This document shows, piece after piece, positions 59,682 to 64,000 of a stretch of DNA of 64,000 bases. The notes under the pieces are model-generated. The model did not search any database. It was not told the origin of the DNA and saw nothing but the letters and a program-made list of their open reading frames with translations. The stretch is from Liquidambar formosana (taxonomy: Eukaryota; Streptophyta; Magnoliopsida; Saxifragales; Altingiaceae): the NCBI GenBank assembly GCA_039720395.1, contig CM077829.1:23205955-23269954 (forward strand). Direction: 5' to 3'. A program made the position numbers and the translations under genes. Numbering within the stretch: position 1 is the stretch's first letter; each line of letters opens with the position of its first letter.

Positions 59682-62667
59682 CATTAAGGGACGTTAGATG
59701 ATCCTATAATGATGGAAGGCAATGAAGAATTCATTCCCCAATGACTTCTCCATTTTCAACTTAATATTAAATAAGAGGGGTTTTAAAGGGTCTCATCAAA
59801 TTAACATGCATCCTATGTATCAAAATTTAAACATATAAATTATGCTATTAATAATCATACATCTCATGCTATTATAAATCATACATCGCATGTTATTATA
59901 TATCAACATATATAAAGTACCATATTTTGATATTAGTCCCTAAGTGAATAGGTAACATATACCAAACTATGGTATTGGAGCTAATACAATTATCTCATAA
60001 ATTAAAGCTCCCACTATGATGATTATGGACTTTGAGAGGATTCAATCCAAGCCAATAGATTGAATCCAAGGTCTAAGGTGGGTGTAGGTGATCGTAAAAT
60101 AAACCATTCGTAACATGCATGCTTTCTTGAAAAACTTCTCTAAGCTTTCAAGTCCTTCAATCTGCTCCCTTGGCTTAATGGTCTCCACCATTGGCTTGTT
60201 GGTCTCCACCATTGGCTTGTTGGGCTCCATCATACTCCTTTGGGTCCACCATGCTCCTTAGTGCGCTCTCAATTACATAACATTTATATAATTTAAAGAA
60301 AGGGATACATAAGGGGAATGTGGGGTACATAAGAGAATGATAGAGAGAGAGGGAAGGTGGCATGCAAGCCCCAAATAATAAATTACATCACCATAATAAA
60401 ATTACAACTCTTGAAAAATTATTATAACCCATTCATAAGACGGCCAATCACAATTGGTTTAAGGGGTATAGTCCATAATCATCATCCAAACACATACATA
60501 CAATCTCATTGCATAACGTAAAGAAAAACTGTAAGCATTAAAACATATGGGCATTATGGTAATTCTCTTGAATGATTTACATTAATCTCATTAATGCATC
60601 CTAATCTTATTAGGTTTAAACAAAAATATCCAGAATTAAATAAAGTCCTAACATTTAAGACATTTAGTTTCAATTAATCAAATTAATAGAAACATATAAA
60701 GTTTCCTAAAATAACTCTAATATCCAATATTAGGGTTTCCTTATTTAAACAAAACAATTTCATTTAATTAAGAATTTCCAGATTTTAATTTAATCCCCAA
60801 TTGTATTTTAAACCATTTAAAACATTATAAAATTAATCAATATTAATTAAATAATTAACGTGGGAATTAAATAAAATCAATTAAATGATGAATTAGTGTA
60901 TTAGGGTTTCCTAAAACCCTAAACCCTAAATGCAAGCCCTAATCATTAAATGCCTTATGATTGGTCATTTAATGTCCAATCATTAAAACCCTAGGTTCAA
61001 ATGGTATTTAATAAAAGGGATTAGGGTTTAATTAATGCCAAATAGGGTATTTATTACCCTTAATTAATTACACTAATTAGGGTTATCAAAAACCCTAACC
61101 CTAGACATCATTAATGTTATTAATTATGCCCTAACAATTAATAACCATGATTGGTCATTTAATGACCAATCATTAACTCTTAATTAAGGTAATTAATATT
61201 CCAATTAGGGTTTTAATTAATGCCATAATGAAATTAGGGTTTCATCATTAACTCAAAATTAGGGTTTCATCCTTAACTCTATGCAGCCGTCACTACCAGG
61301 GGGCTGCTTGAGCTTGGCTAGGCTGCCATGGCCACCAACGACTGTGGGAGGCCATGGCCAGTCATGGGAGAACATCCTAGGGGTGTGGGACAAGCCTCTG
61401 GACATGTGAGAAGTGGTGGAAGTGGCTGCCATCATCAAGAACAATCAGGGTTTCCAAAACCCATTGCTGGAGCCATTGTTGCAGACCTTGAAGGTCACAA
61501 TAGCTTCTAAATCCTTACCAATTCGACTCCTCCATTGAAACCAGCTTTTGTATCATGTCCCTACATGAAATACTAAGCTAATAGAAGAGGTTTGGATGAT
61601 CAAATCATCACCAATTGTTCTAAACAATTAAAACAACAGTAGGCTGCCCAGAATTTGACAGCACACTGTCCATGGTCAGAAATTGATTTAAAACCCAGCA
61701 AGATGAATGAATTAGGCTACCAAACGAATTTTCCCAGTATCCTACATGTCTTAGGAAACTAATGAAATTGGTTTCATGCAATTTGGAGTTCCCTAACTCA
61801 AGTTCTAATCAAAACTCCATTGATGACTTTTCTGCAGAGAAAATCTGCTATGCTGTTCATAAAAAATTTTCAAACTTTTTGAATCTTTTTCCATCAAAAC
61901 CTTTTTGAAACTTAAAGAAAATCATATACACATGATATATAATGATCCTACAATGATCTTCCATCATAAATACAGCAGCTTTAATTAGAATTAATTGCAA
62001 GAACCTTAGGGTTCTAAAACCCAGATTCAGCCTCCATGGTGTTCTTCTCCTTCTTCCTTCTGTTCTAGCATCTTAATCCAATTATGATGCATCTAAATGC
62101 TTGGGAACCTTTCCCTACCATGTCTAGAACATAACCCAAGTGGTGGCAACCATTGCCATGCCTTTGATCTCCATCAATAACTCAAAGTTGTGGCTATTGC
62201 ATCATTCCCGAGCAAAACTGTCTTTCCAGACAGCCTGTAGTAAAAAATTCATAACTTTCACTACAGAACTCGGATTGACGCACCGTTTATTGGGTTGGAA
62301 AGCTTATTCAAAGAGCTTTCTAACCATATATGGCTCGAAAATTTTGGAGAAGAACTCTGAATTCGGCAGGCAAAACAAGATGACGGTTTTTCATGGCAAC
62401 CATGAAAACTGTTCATAACAGTTTTATAAAACCCTAGTTTCCTTATTCTTCTTCTCCAAACTCAAACCCTATGCAACCTATTGCATCCATGGATACACTT
62501 AACCATCAATTAGAAGAGGAGTAGAAGAGAATTGACCTAGGGTTCCAAACCCTAGGTTCAGCCATGGAGGAAAACCAATTATGCAGAAAAATTTTCCAGA
62601 TTTTTGAATCATTCAACTTACACCATAATTACCAGCCCATATGTATTTTGTATTATGCATAATCATG

Positions 62668-62680
62668 GCTCTGATACCAC
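62668..62680 (-). promoter_or_regulatory. Copia-3 primer binding site
   Basis: The plus strand GGCTCTGATACCA is the complement of TGGTATCAGAGCC and adjoins the 5' LTR. Confidence 0.9.
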
Positions 62681-64000
62681 TGTTGGGAATTGAACAAGAG
62701 GGAAAAATAGAAGTGCGGAATCTAAAAAGTTTTCCTACGATTCCCAATCCCATGAATCTAACTATGCATAACACAAAATCAAACCCTAACTACGAAGAGG
62801 GTTAGAACACTTACAGGATTTTTGTCTTCTCCGTTTTGCTCCAAGCTTCTACTCCGGACGACGGTGAATGAGCAGCCCAAGTGTGCTGCCTCCAACGGTA
62901 TCCACACCTAGCTAGAGCTTCAAGCCTTTTCTTTCTTCTTCCTTGTTGTTGCTAGAGGTGGAGAAGAGAGAGAGAGAGAAGAGAGCCTCCAAAGGGCTGG
63001 ACGGCTAGGGTTTATTGTGCAAGCCTATTATGCCATGTCACACATAAGTGTGACTTATATAGGCAGCCCACTAAAGGGGGCTGGCCATGGGGAAGAAACC
63101 CTAATAGGGTTATGTGTAATTACACTTAATTGCACATTAACCCCTATTATTTGTATCAAATACAAATAGGCCTATAAAGAACTATTCTTTATTCACTAAA
63201 ACCCTTTCTCTCATAGACTTTAAAGCCCTTCTTGCATGATCAGTGTGTGACCAATTGGGTTCACATCATTAAGTAGTAGGAATAGCACGAGATGTGCACA
63301 ATGGAACTCTTTCCATTTAGGGTCTAATTGGAACTCCTTCCAATTCCCTAATTGATTATAACTCACTTATATCAATTAGGGCTTCTACTAACCATGAGTA
63401 ACACCTAGCATATGGCTCATGGTGTGGTCCTTAATGAGGTGAATAGTCATTTACAAAGAACTCTTCTGTTATAGTTTATAGGTTACAATTGCATCCTTCC
63501 TTCAACACAATGTCTCCAATTGAACTAATAGGACATGGAAGTCTGTCAAGTCCCTAGTTCAATTACTTTATACTCATTCATAGATATCAACTCATTGATG
63601 AACTCATGAAACTCTTTTCATATTCATCCTACCATGGCCATGGATTTAATGAGTTATATTATGAATGCTATATGAGGCATTCTCTCTCTTTTCCTGAGAG
63701 TGATGGATCCCTTGTTGATCACTCACATGCCTTCATACACATAGCAGTAGGGCCAATGAAAACCTTTGCAGACCCCTGAATAGGATCTGCACTTAGTGTT
63801 ATCAAACTTCTAAAGCTACATGCATAAGGCAACTATGGTGTCTCAGGTCTAAGGATTACTTGTACCACTATAACAATGAGAAACTGATTGACAGGCAGGA
63901 TAAAACTCCATTCAGTTTATCTCATATCTTTGGTCACATTCAGTGTACCTATTCTTGTAATAGGCACCCACTTGTTGGTTGTAGTGTCTCCACACAAATA
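62681..64000 (-). repeat. Copia-3 5' LTR (truncated by window)
   Basis: It begins TGTTGGGAAT on the plus strand and matches the other Copia LTRs to the end of the window. About 340 bp should lie outside. Confidence 0.95.

Larger units (their letters stand above)
54654..64000 (-). mobile_element. Copia-3: Copia element, minus strand, cut by window end
   Basis: The 3' LTR is 54654-56310 and the 5' LTR starts at 62681 and runs off the window. The 6,370 bp interior is colinear with Copia-1 and Copia-2, with the primer site next to 62680, telo-boxes, four hairpins and a broken pol. The left duplication should be AATTG (54649-54653); the partner is outside. No intact gene is present. Confidence 0.93.

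Overview
The window is plant nuclear DNA, most likely from a large, repeat-rich angiosperm genome. It is a deep nest of transposable elements, and I found no ordinary host gene, tRNA, rRNA or CRISPR array. The plant origin rests on a Tat-lineage Ty3/gypsy element with a second (archaeal-type) RNase H, two genes with plant-mobile-domain (PMD)-like proteins, Copia elements primed by initiator tRNA-Met, and a CACTA transposon with a plant Transposase_24 gene. The species cannot be told from the sequence.

Layout. (1) 1-5150: a minus-strand LTR of an unnamed family (here LB, about 2.7-2.9 kb), split by a plus-strand solo LTR of the same family (1623-4333). (2) 5151-6691: a collapsed old Tat-like element (Tat-0) with only about 0.4 kb between its LTR pieces. 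(3) 6692-54649: a third LB LTR that has received a solo Copia LTR (7180-8885, TSD TACGT) and a young Tat element, Tat-1 (10757-54108, TSD TTAGG). (4) Inside Tat-1 sit Copia-1 (21850-31541, TSD ATGTG) and Copia-2 (32095-49629, TSD CCAGT). Copia-2 carries a 7.8 kb CACTA element (32578-40415, TSD AAT) in its 5' LTR. A truncated Copia LTR also lies in the Tat-1 gag. (5) 54654-64000: a third Copia, in minus orientation, cut by the window end. Removing each insert and one TSD copy rejoins the host sequence, which fixes the order of events.

Tat-1 reads on the minus strand: 5' LTR (52754-54108), leader, gag, protease, G-patch-like segment, RT, RNase H, archaeal-type RNase H, integrase (ending at 18336), then a 6 kb 3' region and the 3' LTR (10757-12154). 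Its pol frame is continuous across both Copia insertion sites. It is broken by one nonsense codon in integrase, and gag has a frameshift and a deletion. The 3' region holds two intron-containing, PMD-like genes on the opposite strand (13706-16341 and 16844-18164). A palindromic module built on GCACGTACGTGC lies just upstream of the TATA box of both genes and of the Tat-1 LTR, and recurs in their introns. This points to shared control of the sense retrotransposon promoter and the antisense genes. A 52-bp tandem array separates the PMD genes from the 3' LTR.

The three Copia elements are near-identical in structure. All carry the same degraded pol and no long ORF, so they look like a non-autonomous family moved in trans. 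Each has a series of RNA hairpins that present the same 17-nt loop on different but paired stems, a candidate packaging or recognition signal. Neither the palindromic module nor the hairpin series is a feature I recognise from described elements, and they are the best leads in the window.
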